Source: Vitellaria paradoxa (lineage: Eukaryota > Streptophyta > Magnoliopsida > Ericales > Sapotaceae). Taken from it: a stretch of DNA of 64,000 bases. The notes under the pieces are model-generated. The model was given only the letters and a program-made list of their open reading frames with translations. It was not told where the DNA came from and ran no database searches. The number at the start of each line of letters is the position of its first letter. Position 1 is the first letter of the stretch. The stretch is taken from contig CM034240.1 in NCBI GenBank assembly GCA_019916065.1, positions 51,174,372 to 51,238,371 of the forward strand. The letters run 5' to 3'. The translations under genes and the position numbers were made by a program. Shown piece after piece: positions 13,228-25,686 of the stretch.

Positions 13228-14829
13228 TGGCCGCTTCTAAATAGTGTGTCTAAACTAACCCTCAAGTGCAAGGGTGTGCGGAGTAGTTTTAATTCTATGA
13301 GTCCGATGTTGAATCCACAGGGAACTATGAGATTGAACACTAGCATTTTCTAAATTCTTCTACCTACTGGTTTCATTTTAAAAAGTAGGAAAAGAAAAAG
13401 GTTTTGGGTTTGAAAATAGTTGATTACGTAACTAACAACCAAATAAAAGTAAATTGCAATAAATAAACTAAACTAAAATTCAAGAGATTAAATTATTTTT
13501 ATTCTAACTAATAGAAAAGCAAGATATACAATCAAACTAAACTAAAATAATGAAAGTAACAAAATTAGGCATTCAAGATAGTTTATGATTCTTGATTCAA
13601 CTTTCAATTCTAGGTAGTTTGCTACACAATAGGATGTGTTAAATACTATAATCTAAAGTTCACGTAAAAGAACAATAGATTAGAAAGATGTCTCTGTTAG
13701 GGTTCTTAATTTCCCAATACTTGGTCTTATATTCTCGTTTAGGATTATAAAACTGGAAAGATTTTCTATGAAAACACTTGGGTTCAAATCTAATTTAGGG
13801 TTTGTTCAAAAATATTAAGAAAGTTTTAATCAAAAATCTTTACTAATGATTACAGAGAATTTAGTTAAAGACTTTTGTTTTCGAAAGCTTTTCAAACAAA
13901 CAAAATCAGATTTGAGCTCAAATCCTATTTTTAGTTCGTCCAAAAATTAAACAAATTTTAATTGAAAACCTTTACTAGTGATTACATAAAATATAGTCAA
14001 AGGTTTCGTTTTCGAAAGTTTTTGAAACAAACGAAAATAGATTTGAAAGTTGTAAACCCCTACGCATGAGTTTTCGTAAATCATGCGAAGGGTTTAAGCA
14101 CATCCTATAGCTCATAGTAACCTACATTTCATTGATTCGTTGAATCAAGAACTAGGGTTTTACGATAACACAACTTTAAATGAAACAATTCAACTAATGA
14201 ACACATATTTGGATCTACTGAATAAAACAAAGAAACAATATTATTAATATTATTGAAATGAAAAACAAAAGCAAACGTACCCTGAAATCGAATTCGACAC
14301 GTAAGAATGAATAATCACGGCTGTACGAAGCCTACGCAAACTCCAAAAAGTCTTCAAAACATTCTACGAACATTAAAAATCTCTAAAAACTATTTAAAAC
14401 TCTTAAAAAAATGAAAAACTAAACTAGGGTTGTTCTTAAGGTCGGCCATGTAGCAAGGGTTATATAGAAGTTACAAAAAAACCCTAAAAGACGAACTTCA
14501 AAACGCGCGCACCTACACACTGTGGTCCCGACCGTCTGGCAAAGGGTCGAGACCACATAACCCTTGTTCTTCAAGTTCTGCTCCTCGTTTGCTACTAGTT
14601 CTTTGGGGTGGTCTGAACCATCCTAGGGAAGGTTGGAACCACTCATTCCCTTCATCTTCTAGGTCACTTTCATCACCATAATCTTTAAGTATTTCACCTT
14701 TTTCCCTGTAATTAGGAAAATAAACACTAGAAGTAATAAAATAATTATAAAACTCCAAAGTTAATTACTTAAATGCATCAATAAGTATCAAAATGGGGAG
14801 TTTGTAATTACACTTTTCAAGTGTAATCA
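13228..14829 (-). mobile_element. Solo LTR 1, about 1.6 kb, minus orientation
   Basis: Begins TG and ends CA on the + strand and is flanked by CTCCT on both sides (13223-13227 and 14830-14834), a 5-base target duplication. Read on the minus strand it opens with a hairpin-forming sequence (TGATTACACTTGAAAAGTG) and closes with a CTTGAGGGT-like motif near the end, the same layout as the element at 14949. No internal retrotransposon sequence accompanies it, so a solo LTR left by LTR-LTR recombination is the best reading. The minus-strand open frame 14513-14758 has no recognised domain. Confidence 0.75.
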
Positions 14830-14948
14830 CTCCTCTCATGGGCTCTACTGGAAACCGAGTGACTCCGCTCGGGTCCATTGTTTTGCCAGTGACTCTTAGG
14901 AATGAACCACATTAGGTGACGAAGATGATTAATTTCTTAGTGGTGGAC
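14830..14948 (+). pseudogene. Continuation of interrupted Tat protease copy
   Basis: Resumes the protease-downstream sequence of the copy cut at 13227: it matches about 12710-12825 (GSTGNRVTPLGSIVLPVTL-type reading). It is cut again at 14948 by the second solo LTR. Confidence 0.7.
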
Positions 14949-16536
14949 TGATTGTACTTTGAAAAGTACAATCATAAACCTTAATTTGTGAGTTGTTGGG
15001 TAGATATATATTCTAAAAAGGTGAGAAAATGTGTTAAAATTTATTAATAATAATTTCTTGTGAATTACAGGTGTTTAGGATGAAAATAACAAAAGTTGGA
15101 CCAAAATGGAGGAAATCAAGAAAATGGTTCGAACAGGTAGTTTGTTCAAACCCCTATTCTAACCACAAAAGGCACAACAGAGGAAACAGCATCAAATTTG
15201 GCTAAGTGTGGAGAAAGTGGTTCGAACCCTTGTTCGAACCACAGGTTATTTGAACCATGGTTAGAACAATAGAAGCTAATGCACCAAGATACGAAGAAAT
15301 TGACTAAGGAAAAGTTGTTTGAACCCTTGTTCGAACCACATATGGTTTGAACCTTTGTTCGATCAACAGAAGGGTAACAACACCTGAAGGCTAAAAAAAT
15401 TATAAGTATAGAAGCTTGGTTCGAACATTGTTCGAACCAACCCTTGTTCTAACATTGGTTTGAGCAACAGAAACTGTGCAAGGTCCAACTGGAACGAAAT
15501 TGACTAAGTCCTGGAAACTGGTTCGAACCTTTGTTCGAACCATTAGCTTGTTTGAACATTTGTTCGAACCAACCTGCGATGTGAGAATTCTGTAATTCAA
15601 CTTTTGGAAAAGTGGGCAAATATGTACTTTCTTATATTGTATTCTATATATACGAGTGAGGTCGTTTGGAGCCATAGACTTACGTACATTTTCAGTTTTG
15701 AGATTTTCTTTGTAAAGAGAGAATGTTAGAGAAAGAAAATAGCTTCATTCACATTGTCTCTTGAATTTTGTATCTAATTTTCAGATTATGAATTTCTTTT
15801 CTTCATTTTCAAGTAATCTTAACTTCATCATGTGTGAGTAGATCTTATTCTTGGATTCAAGGCAAGTCTCGTAGTTGATTTATATAAATTCCAAGGTAAT
15901 GAGCTTAATGTTGAATTTTCATATGTTTAAGGATCAATCTATGTTTGATTTGAATCTATTCTTAATTTTAGGTTGAGATTTCAATTGAATTCCGAACTTA
16001 TATGGTTTATGATTTTTCTATGAATTTCTACTTAGAATTATCATGCGTCTCTATTGAATTTGTATGGTGATTGCCAATTTTAGAATTCATATGTAGAATC
16101 TATAGATTATGCATATAAGTTTTCGATTTGAATTCTCAATAAGATTTTGTCCTTAACTTCTTCCTCAAATTAGATTTAGATTGTTCCAAATTGGTTTATA
16201 TAAGATTTATCTTCCGATTTACCCTTTTTGAGGTGTAGATTGAGTAATTGATCTTTTGGAATTTTATATAAATCACTATGAGCTTGTTTTGGATCCAAGG
16301 ATTTCTTTAATTTGTTTTCTTAAAATTCAATCTACCATTGTTAAAAACCAATTCAATCTCTACCATTTATTGTGAGGTTAAATTTTGTCTATGACTTTTC
16401 TAAAAATTGTTTGTTCACTGATTTTTGTTTAAAGCTCTCTGTGGACATGATCCAGTTCTTACCGATTATTGTGCTTCAATGAAAACCCTGCACTTGAGGT
16501 TCATCTAATAGTGAATATATTGGAAGTAAGCAAGCA
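14949..16536 (+). mobile_element. Solo LTR 2, about 1.6 kb, plus orientation
   Basis: Starts TGATTGTACTTTGAAAAG, a hairpin-forming palindrome, ends AAGCAAGCA, and is flanked by TGGAC on both sides (14944-14948 and 16537-16541). It shares terminal motifs and length with the solo LTR at 13228-14829 but lies in the opposite orientation. A TATA-like TATATATACG stretch near 15645 could be the LTR promoter. Between about 15125 and 15575 it carries a variable array of GGTTCGAAC...GTTCGAACC palindromes. Confidence 0.75.
15125..15575. repeat. Palindromic GGTTCGAACC repeat array inside LTR
   Basis: At least six imperfect units of GGTTCGAAC, a few bases, then TTGTTCGAACC are scattered through this part of the LTR. 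The matching part of the other solo LTR (about 14515-14650, minus strand) has a different palindrome pair (GGTCTCGACC and GGTCGGGACC). Confidence 0.65.
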
Positions 16537-16611
16537 TGGACTGCCCCTCAGCATACAGTGTGATCCTTGGGATGACAGCCCTCAATCAATTTAAAGCGGT
16601 CACATCCACAT
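16537..16611 (+). pseudogene. Last + strand piece of Tat protease copy
   Basis: Continues the copy cut at 14948 (reads CPSAYSVILGMTALNQFKAV). It ends abruptly at about 16611 where a minus-strand Tat fragment begins. Confidence 0.65.
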
Positions 16612-17221
16612 GCATTGTAGAAAGACGATATGTTCACCACTGTGAACTCCACCTCATACTTCACTAGTCCTGCCTGAATAGGTATGATGACTCTTTCTAG
16701 TGGCCAGATTGGGACAAAGTTGAACCTAATAAGTGGGGATTTAACCGACTCCAAGTCCTATTCGATCAGTCCCAACATTTTGAATAGACTTAGAAACATA
16801 ACCAGTTGAACTCCCTCTGTCAACTAGAATCGTTTTACATCTGACTCAAACATTTTCAGGGTAATCACCAAGGCATCATTGTATGGTCGCTGTACCCCAT
16901 TGCATTCGTCTTCAAAAAATGATATTCCCTGAGCAACTGCCCTTCTCGGGCGTTTGCTCGAGCAGCATCCACTTTCAGCACTTCTCCAAACCTGCCGAGG
17001 TACTACACTTCTCCTTTGAGACAAACGATAATACCTTGTGAGTAATAGTTATCATATTCCCTTTCTGCTTGGGAACTTTTACATCTGCTATTCCTCATAG
17101 GGACTGTGGGGTGTCGTATCTCCACCAAAAGTCGTAATCGGTAAAAATTAGAAAAATTAAAAAAATGTCAAGAGCACAAAGAAAGTGAAACAAAAAAAAG
17201 AGCCCTATGGTGGGCGCCAAA
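16612..17221 (-). pseudogene. Inverted Tat fragment with protease remnant and PBS
   Basis: Read on the minus strand this gives a decayed Tat protease region: an acidic GISFFEDECNGVQRPYNDAL lead-in, ILVDRGSS (Asp region near 16818-16830) and a PIQAGLVKYEVEFTVV-like follow-up. At 17212-17221 the sequence is GGGCGCCAAA, which on the minus strand is TTTGGCGCCC, the Tat primer-binding site, directly next to an LTR. Most of gag is missing between the site and the protease. It meets the + strand Tat copy head to head at about 16611. Confidence 0.65.
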
Positions 17222-17862
17222 TGTTCGGCAACAAAAAATCATTACTGAAACTGCTCACTATGTTAACCAGAAATTTAAATGCAAGCCTGCCGAGCACAAA
17301 AGAAATAAAGGTTATGGCCGGAGAAACCCTCTGATGATTAAGTCAATTTAGACTTAAAAGAAGTATAGAATGAAAAGCAAATAATGAAGTATTAGGTTGA
17401 CAATAATGAGCGTACCTGAATTTTGGAACTAAATTCTATTTATATAAAGTGGCATAAATAAATTAATATGTAAAAGATCAAATTGCAATGATGTTCTCAA
17501 ATATACCACTTCTACTTTCTCTTAAATGTTTTTCACTTCTCATTTAATATCCCATCTTTGTATTATTTTGCATTAAATGTATGTAGAAAATGGGCATCTG
17601 AATAAACATAATGTAACTTTGGAGACCATCACACGTTACATTTATCTGTCACTTGTACGAAACAAACTAATTAGATTAACTTTTAAGTTTTCATATTTAT
17701 AATTAAGATTACATTACTAAATAGTGAGCACAATTACAGTACTTTTTTAATTATTGGACTAGTGCCGAATATGCTTATAATATGCTCGAAAAAATGTCAC
17801 GTGCATTGCCCTTTTTATGATCGCAGAGACGCTACACGTCCCCATTTTATTTTATCCCAACA
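17222..17862 (-). mobile_element. Tat-type LTR, minus orientation
   Basis: On the minus strand it starts TGTTGGGATAAAA and ends GCCGAACA, giving TG...CA termini. It abuts the primer-binding site at 17212-17221. A TTTATATAAATAG-like promoter motif lies at about 17437-17449 on the minus strand. At 641 bases it is close in length to the probable LTR at 9947, but the two sequences are not obviously similar, so two different Tat families seem to be present. Confidence 0.65.
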
Positions 17863-19950
17863 AATTTTTTTTTTTTTTTGGGAGCTTTTGTCGGAATGAA
17901 AATAATTCTTATTTATGATCATACATGCTACCAAAAGCAGCACGCCTTTTCTTCCTTTTTATTACTTTTTTTTTTGTGAAATGACTTCCCTTTTATTACT
18001 TTTTTTTTTTTGAAATGACTGCCCTTTTATTACTTTCCAACGAAGCCTTTTGTCTGTTTCCCATAGCGTTACCGGCTTTTTTGTGCTCAGCCCAACATGG
18101 GTAGCCTTTTGAATTGACACTGACAGAGTCACGCGACCCAACGTGATAATGCATAGGTTAAATAATTTTTAAAAAAATTTAACATTAGAGCGCTTGATTA
18201 AAATATATATATATATATTAAAAGTATTAATAATTACTGTATAAGTAATATGTAATTAAATTTGATTAAAAAATATAAAAAAATAGTAAAAATTAATAAT
18301 TTTTGATTAAAAGCTTATCTAACTCTGTGTGTGTATTTAATATCAATTTCAACAATTCGTAGCCCCCCTTAAATATAGGTCAGTTCCACATGAGACCTTA
18401 TCCACACTGTGTATGTATATGTATAATATCTACTTCAATAATTCATAGAACTCACTCAATAGAGAACTTGAATATAACTAGCAATGGCTTCAAGAAATAT
18501 ATGAAATCAAAGACTCAAGCTGTTAATGTCAAGAGGTGTTATTGTTTTTAATTGCCCACTCAACTGTATAGGTTAATATTGATTCCGTTTAAAGTGATAA
18601 AAAATTTTAAAAAATGATAAAAAATAAAAAATTTTAAAAATTATTATTTTTAAATTTTTTATTTTTTATCATTTTATCTTATTTTAACTCATTTTTTAGT
18701 ATTCTTAAAACAACCATTACAGGGATTGTTTGGAGTAAGAAAAAATGAGATAAATTGAGATAAATTATGATTTGGGGAAAGTTCATAATGCGTGCAGTGA
18801 GAGAAAAAAATTGATGTGATATACAATTAATAAAGATTTATAAAAATTTTTAAAAATTTTCATCAAACTATTACAAAATCAAACGGGACATAATTAAAAG
18901 CAATCAATTGAGTTGTTAAATCAACCACTAACAAATAAAAAAAAGTTCAAAAAAAAAGTAACCAATAAAAAAAAGTAACAACCACCGACATTAAATCAGG
19001 TTGTACGACAAATCAAGCCGTGCAAAAGTTGACAAAGTTTGATTTGGTTATCCAGTTCAATCCAAAACAAAAAAACAAAAAAAAAATAAATAATAATAAA
19101 AATAAATAAATAAATAAACAGATAAATTCAACGACTTCAAACACTGTAATATTTAATCTCAATTTGTTTCATTAATTTATACCTTTGATCCCACCACTGT
19201 ATATCAGAAAAAATGAAAAAAAAAAAACATATATTAATTTGTACTTAAGTAGATCAAGCAAAAACAATTGATTAGTTAATGCTATGCTATAAACAAAATT
19301 AGTTTGTGAAATATTTGTATAAGGTCCATTTGAGAACAATTAACATTGACTAATGGTTAATGGATAGTAACTGGTTAAAAAAAATGTAGCTAATTTTGTG
19401 TTTGGGAAGAAAAAAAAGTGACTTTTTTTTTAGGTGGCTAACTTAGTTTTCTTAAATTAACGTTTTTACTCTTGAAAGTTTAAAAAGAAAATTAAAATAT
19501 AAGAGGGTAAAAAAGTAACCACTATTAAAGTAGCCATTAACCTTGGTTAATGACTATTTTTTTCAAACGGACCCTTAGTCTGTTATTTAGAAATAGTAAA
19601 TATTCAAATAAAATTATTTTTTGTAATATTATTTTTAAGTTGAATAGTTATCTCAATGACCGAAACCAAAAAATTAAAGTAATCACATATTTGTAAGTTG
19701 ATTTACTTAAAAATAATAAATTTAAATAAAATTATTTAAATTTGTTTTTGTAGTATCTTCTTGGTTGTATAGTTTTCTCAGCCAACGAAATGAATAAAAA
19801 CAATCACATATTTACAAATCTGACACTTAAAAATTATAAATTTCAAATAAAATTATTTTAATTACAACTTGTAAGCCTTACATTAATTTGTTTTTACTTT
19901 TTCTGTAATATTTTGCAAGTTGAATTATTAGTAACCAGAAAAAAAAAAAA
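17863..19950. other. Spacer before A2
   Basis: No gene seen. 18300-18560 is paralogous to 50030-50420 and 19010-19950 to 2200-4070, the usual upstream DNA of A genes. 18590-18700 is an AT palindrome (AAAATTTTAAAA-type arms) of MITE character. An insert at 19321-19576 is listed separately. Confidence 0.5.
19321..19576. mobile_element. MITE-like insert in A2 upstream region
   Basis: About 250 bases with inverted ends (GGTCCATTTGAGAACAATTA on the left; GGTCCGTTTGAAAAAAATAG as the complement of the right end). The paralogous site at 2455-2465 before A1 lacks it, so it is an insertion. The target duplication is short and ambiguous (TA or TAA), so the superfamily is not settled. Confidence 0.65.
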
Positions 19951-19953
19951 TCA

Positions 19954-19986
19954 CACTTGGCGACAAAAAAATCAAGTATTGGTCTA
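19954..19986 (+). promoter_or_regulatory. Conserved upstream box of A2
   Basis: Same CTTGGCGACAAAAA...ATTGGTC block as before A1, A3 and A4, about 250 bases before the A2 start. Function inferred from conservation only. Confidence 0.4.
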
Positions 19987-20188
19987 GTGGCCCAAGTTGT
20001 GGCTCTCTCTCTTTTTCTCTAGCACTTTTTGTTCAGAAACATCAATAATTGTTTCATTGGAGGGAAATGACGAATGTATTTTTTTATTAATTTTTTTATT
20101 TTATATTATTTTTTTAAATTACTATAGAATGAAAAAAAGAATAATTAAAAAAAGTACAAATATTACCACTCTTCATCCATCCAAACAT

Positions 20189-20196
20189 TATATAAA
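20189..20196 (+). promoter_or_regulatory. TATA box of A2
   Basis: TATATAAA 49 bases before the A2 start codon, matching the A1 arrangement. Confidence 0.6.
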
Positions 20197-20237
20197 CGGA
20201 ACATCGGTGTCTCCCATCTTATTCTGTCCGAAAGAAA

Positions 20238-22575
20238 ATGGCCATTCCAATCCACATGGTGTCCTTATTCCTCGTCCTCTGTTTTGCCGCTGAGACCTAC
20301 TCGTCAATCCCATCGCAACCGTTTGATCATCCAAAGACTTATGTCATACACGTGTCCGAATCACAGAAGCCCTCCGCCTTCACTTCCCATCGACTTTGGT
20401 ATTCCTCCATCCTCCAATCGCTGTCCACGTTCTCTCCCAACTCTACGAAGATTCTCTACACTTACCAACGTGCCATCCACGGCTTCTCAGCCCACCTCAC
20501 TGCCGCTCAGTCAGCGGAGCTCCGCAGGCTCCCCGGAATTATTTCCGTTCTACCGGACGAACTTCTCGAGATCCAAACCACACGCACCCCTCACTTCCTT
20601 GGTCTCAGGGACAGTTCCGGCCTGTGGCCCAACTCCAATTACGGCGAAAACATTATCGTCGGAGTCCTCGACAGCGGCATCTGGCCAGAACTGCCGAGTT
20701 TCTCCGACGAGGGACTGTCTGTGGTGCCGAGCGGTTGGAAAGGAAAATGCGAAACCGGACCTGAGTTCCCCGCTTCATCTTGTAATCGGAAAATCATTGG
20801 TGCGAGAGCCTACCACGCAGGATATCAGGCTGTGAACGGAAGACTGGACGAATTGAAGGAATCAAAATCGCCGAGAGATACAGATGGACACGGGACCCAC
20901 ACGGCTTCCACAGCTGCTGGATCGATAGTTCCGAATGCGAGCTTCCTTGGATACGGAAAAGGTGTAGCAAGCGGCGTGGCCGTCAAGGCGAGAATCGCCG
21001 TTTACAAAGTCTGTTGGAGTAAGGGTTGTTCACAAGCCGACATTCTCGCGGCGATGGATGATGCCATTTTCGATGGCGTCCATGTTATTTCTTTCTCCAT
21101 TGGAGCCGGAGCTAAAACTCAAGCTCGGGAATTCTACCTTGATAACATTGCGATTGGATCCTTCGGAGCAGTCCGGCATGGAATTCTGTTTTCCTGCTCA
21201 GCAGGAAACTCCGGCCCGGGTCTTTACACCACCCGTAATCTTGCACCGTGGATGCTCTCCGTCGGAGCTTCCACAATCGATAGGGAGTTTAGGGCGGATG
21301 TTGTTCTTGGCGACGGTACTATCTTCGCCGGTAAATCACTCTATTCCGGTGATCCTCTTGGACAATCGAAGATACCGCTGGTTTACGGTGGCGACGGTGG
21401 AGACAGCCAATGTCGCTCAGGGAAGCTTACTCCATCCAAAGTCACCGGAAAAATTGTGATATGCGAAAGCGGAGGCAACGCTGTAGAAAAGGGCATCGCC
21501 GTGAAGTCATCCGGTGGCGTCGGAATGATAGTGGCGAACTCTAGATCACGAGGAGACTGGATTGATCGCCCATTCTTATGTCATTCCGGCAACGATGGTC
21601 GGCCGTCGTAACGGCAACCAGATCAAAGCTTACGTCAAATCTGTCCCTTCGCCGACGGCGACAATAGTGTTCAAAGGAACGGTGATTGGGACTTCACCAT
21701 CGTCACCAAGAGTTGCAAGCTTCTCTAGCCGCGGTCCAAACAATCTAACGGCAGAGATTCTCAAACCGGACGTCATAGCTCCGGGTGTTGATATCGTGGC
21801 CAGTTGGACCGGTGCTACAAGCCCTAGTAAGTTGGACGCTGACCCGAGAAGGGTAGAATTCAACATCATATCGGGCACGTCCATGGCATGTCCGCACGTC
21901 ACCGGGTTGGCTGCGTTGCTGCGCAAGACGTACCCGCAGTGGACCCCAGCCGCCGTCAAATCTGCTCTCATGACGACAGCTTACGACAAAGATAATTCCG
22001 AGCGTAGTATTAAGGATACTGCCAATGGAAAAACATCCACGCCATTTATCCACGGATCGGGGCACGTGGATGCAATTAAAGCGTTTGATCCAGGGTTGGT
22101 CTACGACATGGAGGACCGTGATTACTTGTCATTCCTCTGCGCCATTGGATACAACCAGAAGCAAATTGCAATTTTTCTGAGAGGCAGTGGTACGGTGGAT
22201 TGCAGTGCACAGAGCCTGTCTAGTCCTGGTGATCTGAATTATCCATCGTTCTCGGTTGTGTTTGATTCGAACAAAAAGGTGGTGAAGTACAAAAGAGTGG
22301 TGACAAACGTTGGGAGTTCTCCGAATCCGATTTACAACGTTACAGTGAATGCTCCAACTGGCGTTAAGGTCAGAGTGTATCCAAGTAAACTCGTATTTAA
22401 CAAAGAAAACAAATCACTGTCCTACCAAATCTCATTCACCAGTGTTGTGAGGTTGGGTGAATTGGGAGTTTCTTCGCAGGCATTTGGGTCAATTGAGTGG
22501 TCTGATGGAACCCATCGAGTGAGGAGCCCAATTGCTGTGGTTTGGACCCAAGCTGGCTTAATGGCATCAATTTAA
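20238..22575 (+). pseudogene. Subtilase A2, one-base frameshift in SBT1-type protease
   Basis: The first frame (20238-21611) has the signal peptide, I9 prodomain, catalytic Asp in LDSGIW (codon 20670), His in HGTHTAS (20889), SAGNSGPG with the oxyanion Asn, and the start of the PA insert. Against A1, A3 and A4 there is one extra base at about 21557 (GGAGACTGG where the others read GGAGATGG). The correct reading continues in the next frame from about 21559 to 22575 with Ser in GTSMACPHVTG (21880), the Fn3-like domain and the normal C-terminus QAGLMASI. Everything else is intact, so this is either a very young pseudogene or a base error in the assembly. As written, translation stops at 21611, before the catalytic Ser, giving an inactive product. 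Confidence 0.85.
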
Positions 22576-23859
22576 ATCAGAAGCTTGGCCTCAAAAATAT
22601 ATGCTTTTATAATAAGATGTTCAAGCTTGGTTGCTATGTAATAAATGCGCGTCATGCTAATGAAATATTCTACTTAAAATTTGAGTTTGTTCAACATTTT
22701 TATTATAATTTAATTAAATAAATCAACCAATTAAATTAAATTATTTCAACTATATTATTTATTACAAATAATTTAATTCAATTAAAATAAAATATATTAA
22801 ATATAATTTGATTGTATTATTTATTAAAAATAATTTAATAAAATATATTTTATATTAATTTAATTAACTAATAACTAATTAGTTAATTATTAATTATAGT
22901 TCGATTAACCAAAATGAATTTGGGGGACAATGTGTTGCGTTTCCTAACCAATTAGTTACCAAAAACTTAAATAAAATAATAAAATATTTACAATATTTGC
23001 TAACCAAATTAGTTGCTAAAAGTAAAGCTCTGTGGACGACTTAGTTGCCATATTGTTACCTTTTTTTACCAAAAAAAATTTCTCCGGCAAATTATACACT
23101 TTTTTTGATTAGATAAAATTTGGTTAACAATGGTTCTTTTTTCCCTTCCAATTGATAGTTAAAGGTGATAAATAAATATCTTATAGTTTTTGGCACTAAT
23201 TTTGTTGCGTAAATTTTATGTTTAGCTCAAATCTCCGTGGGTAAATTTTATTTTTGCTAATAAAAAAATTCATTTTTTTCCTACCATGCAAATTTTGCTC
23301 GACAAAAGTCTTAATGCATAAACATATATTAAAATGTATACATATCTAACTAATGACATAGCCTAGTAGTTGATTACAACGGATCATACTTGCTTTTCCA
23401 TTTGCTTCGATCAGGTGCACTCAACTTGATACTTCTCTAAAATGATTCAAGTTCTCTTACATTTAGTAATCTTTTACATTTCATTTGAAATAATCTTCTT
23501 TTAGAATCAATTTAATTCTAAAATAAATAAATGAATTTTATGTTTAAAAATATTTCAATTTAAAATTTAATTAAATTGATTTAATTTAAAAGAAATATAA
23601 AATTAAACTATGCATATAGAAATTGATTTAATTTTGGTTAATTTGAAATAGTATATAAAAATTTTAAAATTTAACAGTAGATGGAATGAAATGAAAGAAA
23701 AGAAAAGAAAAAAAAAAGATTTTAAAATTCACCACTTGTTTGTAAGTTTTTCTAAGAAAGAAATGAAATGAAAAAGAAATGAGAAGGAAAATGGATGTTA
23801 AAATTTACCCAAAAGTGGGCGGGACTGAAAATAAGGAAAAAGTGAATTAATGAATGTGC

Positions 23860-24600
23860 GGCAAAAAAAAAAAAAAACTATAGCCTTTTTTCACCACGTT
23901 AGTTGAACGAGTTTGGATCAAACCTGCAGAGAAAAATAAAGTAAAAGTAAAAGGTCAAGGAGGGTCCGACCAAAATTCCTTTGATCATAAAGTTAGATGA
24001 GACTTGAGAGTAATATTGAGAAATAATAAGTGTATAATTGATAATAGTGAATGTACTTGAATTTTAATATTAAGTGTCATATTTATGATAAGATAAAGTG
24101 AATAAATAAATGTTAAAATAATTGAAAATGTCATAATTTTATATATAATATAAATATGTCAATGCATGTGATGGTTTGTTTTTTATTTAATGTCTTTCAT
24201 TCTGCAATTAATGCTTCTCATTTAGTATTAAATACTTGTAAAGTAATGAAACTAACTAAACTAACAGTAAGGTAATAAATTTAGTTTATTTATTACTATT
24301 TTATATTTATAATTAAAATCACACCAATTCACTTGTGTATTTAATGGTGGGGCCCAATTGAGACGAGTAGTGGATCACTAAACCTTCGCCAAGCACGCCT
24401 TTACTCAGCAATAATATAAATTTAGTTTATTTATTACTATTTTACATTTATAATTAAAATCACACTAATTTACTTGTGTATCTAACAGTGGGGCCCCCAA
24501 TTGAGACAAGCAGTGGATCACTAAACCTTCGTCAAGCACGCCTTTACTCGACAATAATACTTGGAAGGACGCCACGTGTCTCTAATAATTTCTGTACCTA
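23860..24600 (-). mobile_element. Possible LTR remnant of Tat type
   Basis: On the minus strand the stretch CTTTATGATCAAAGGAATTT followed by TGGTCGGACCCTCCTTG resembles the leader end of Tat LTRs, and the sequence has a partner at 60765-61440. Ends and target duplication were not found, so this is tentative. Confidence 0.35.
24274..24553. repeat. 141-base tandem duplication
   Basis: 24274-24412 and 24415-24553 are two close copies (both with GGATCACTAAACCTTCG and CAAGCACGCCTTTACTC). The paralogous region at 61241-61370 has a single copy, so the duplication arose after the spacers split. Confidence 0.8.
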
Positions 24601-25502
24601 TATGAAATTTTTAAAATGACACATTTGCTCATAAAATAAAGATAAGAAAAAGATAATTACAAACATATCTTAATGCTAATTAAATTGACAATACTCCAAA
24701 TCCACAAACAATTTAATAGTAAAATAATATACAAATTCTTTTTTTTTTCTTTCTATTTCTTCTCAACTCATAAACTGAAAAAAAAAGTAATTATCATTTT
24801 TTTTTCCAAAACTTGCAAGCAAATAAAAAGAAGAAAATATTATAATTTTTCTTCTCTTCTCTCCTAACTCTCCTAACTAAGGTTTTTTTTTTTTTTTTAA
24901 TTTTCTTTGCTCTCGTAAGCTCAAAGCTCACAAAGGGAGCCTAAGGGATGAAATTAAATTAAATCCAACTAATAAAATCTTACTTTGATTCAAAATATAA
25001 GAGTTGGTGAAATTTCTCAACAAATGAAATGAAATCCCGTCAAATCTATTATTCAAAATATAAATACATAGTATTACCACTTAATTAAATTTATTTAAAT
25101 AGCGTTCACAATTTTAGATTAAAATCATAATTACAGTGATAAAAAGATATTTGATTTAACTAAAGTAAAAAAAAGTTTACAAACATTTCGGTTTAATTGA
25201 AGAGAAAAGAAATAAAAAGACAATAAAAATATTCTCTTCTACCCTATTTTTGATATTTGAGTTCAGAAAAAAAAAGAAAATGATAAAAAAATTAACTTAT
25301 TTATTTACAAATTTCTATCTATTTTACGATATATATTCCAAAAAGTTTATAATCCTTCTTTCTCTACTCTCCAAATTAAACAAACTTTGATCGGATCAGG
25401 TGCAGAATATTATACATAAAGACAACAAACTCTGATCGGATTAGGAATGGGGAACTTTTCGAAAATACCAAGTTGATGCGGTTTTACGTAAGCATACTAA
25501 GA

Positions 25503-25648
25503 GGGCGTTTAGGATGGAAAAGAAAAAAAAATAAGATAATTTGTGAGTTCGTGATTTATATAATAAAATAAAAAATAAATAATTTTTAAAATTTTTAAAA
25601 ATTTTTAAACTTTTTTGACATTTTTCAGTGCCCCAAACGTATCCTAAA
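25503..25648. mobile_element. Small MITE-like insert
   Basis: Ends GGGCGTTTAGGATGG and CCAAACGTATCCTAAAC are imperfect inverted repeats around an AT-rich core. At the paralogous place (62310) a different, longer insert sits. Low-moderate confidence. Confidence 0.45.
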
Positions 25649-25686
25649 CAAACAATTAATTAAAGTTTGCGTGGAAGAGATATATA

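Noticed and set aside
15125..15575. CRISPR-like array of GGTTCGAACC repeats
   Set aside because: Irregular spacing, palindromes within an LTR, plant genome; not a CRISPR array.
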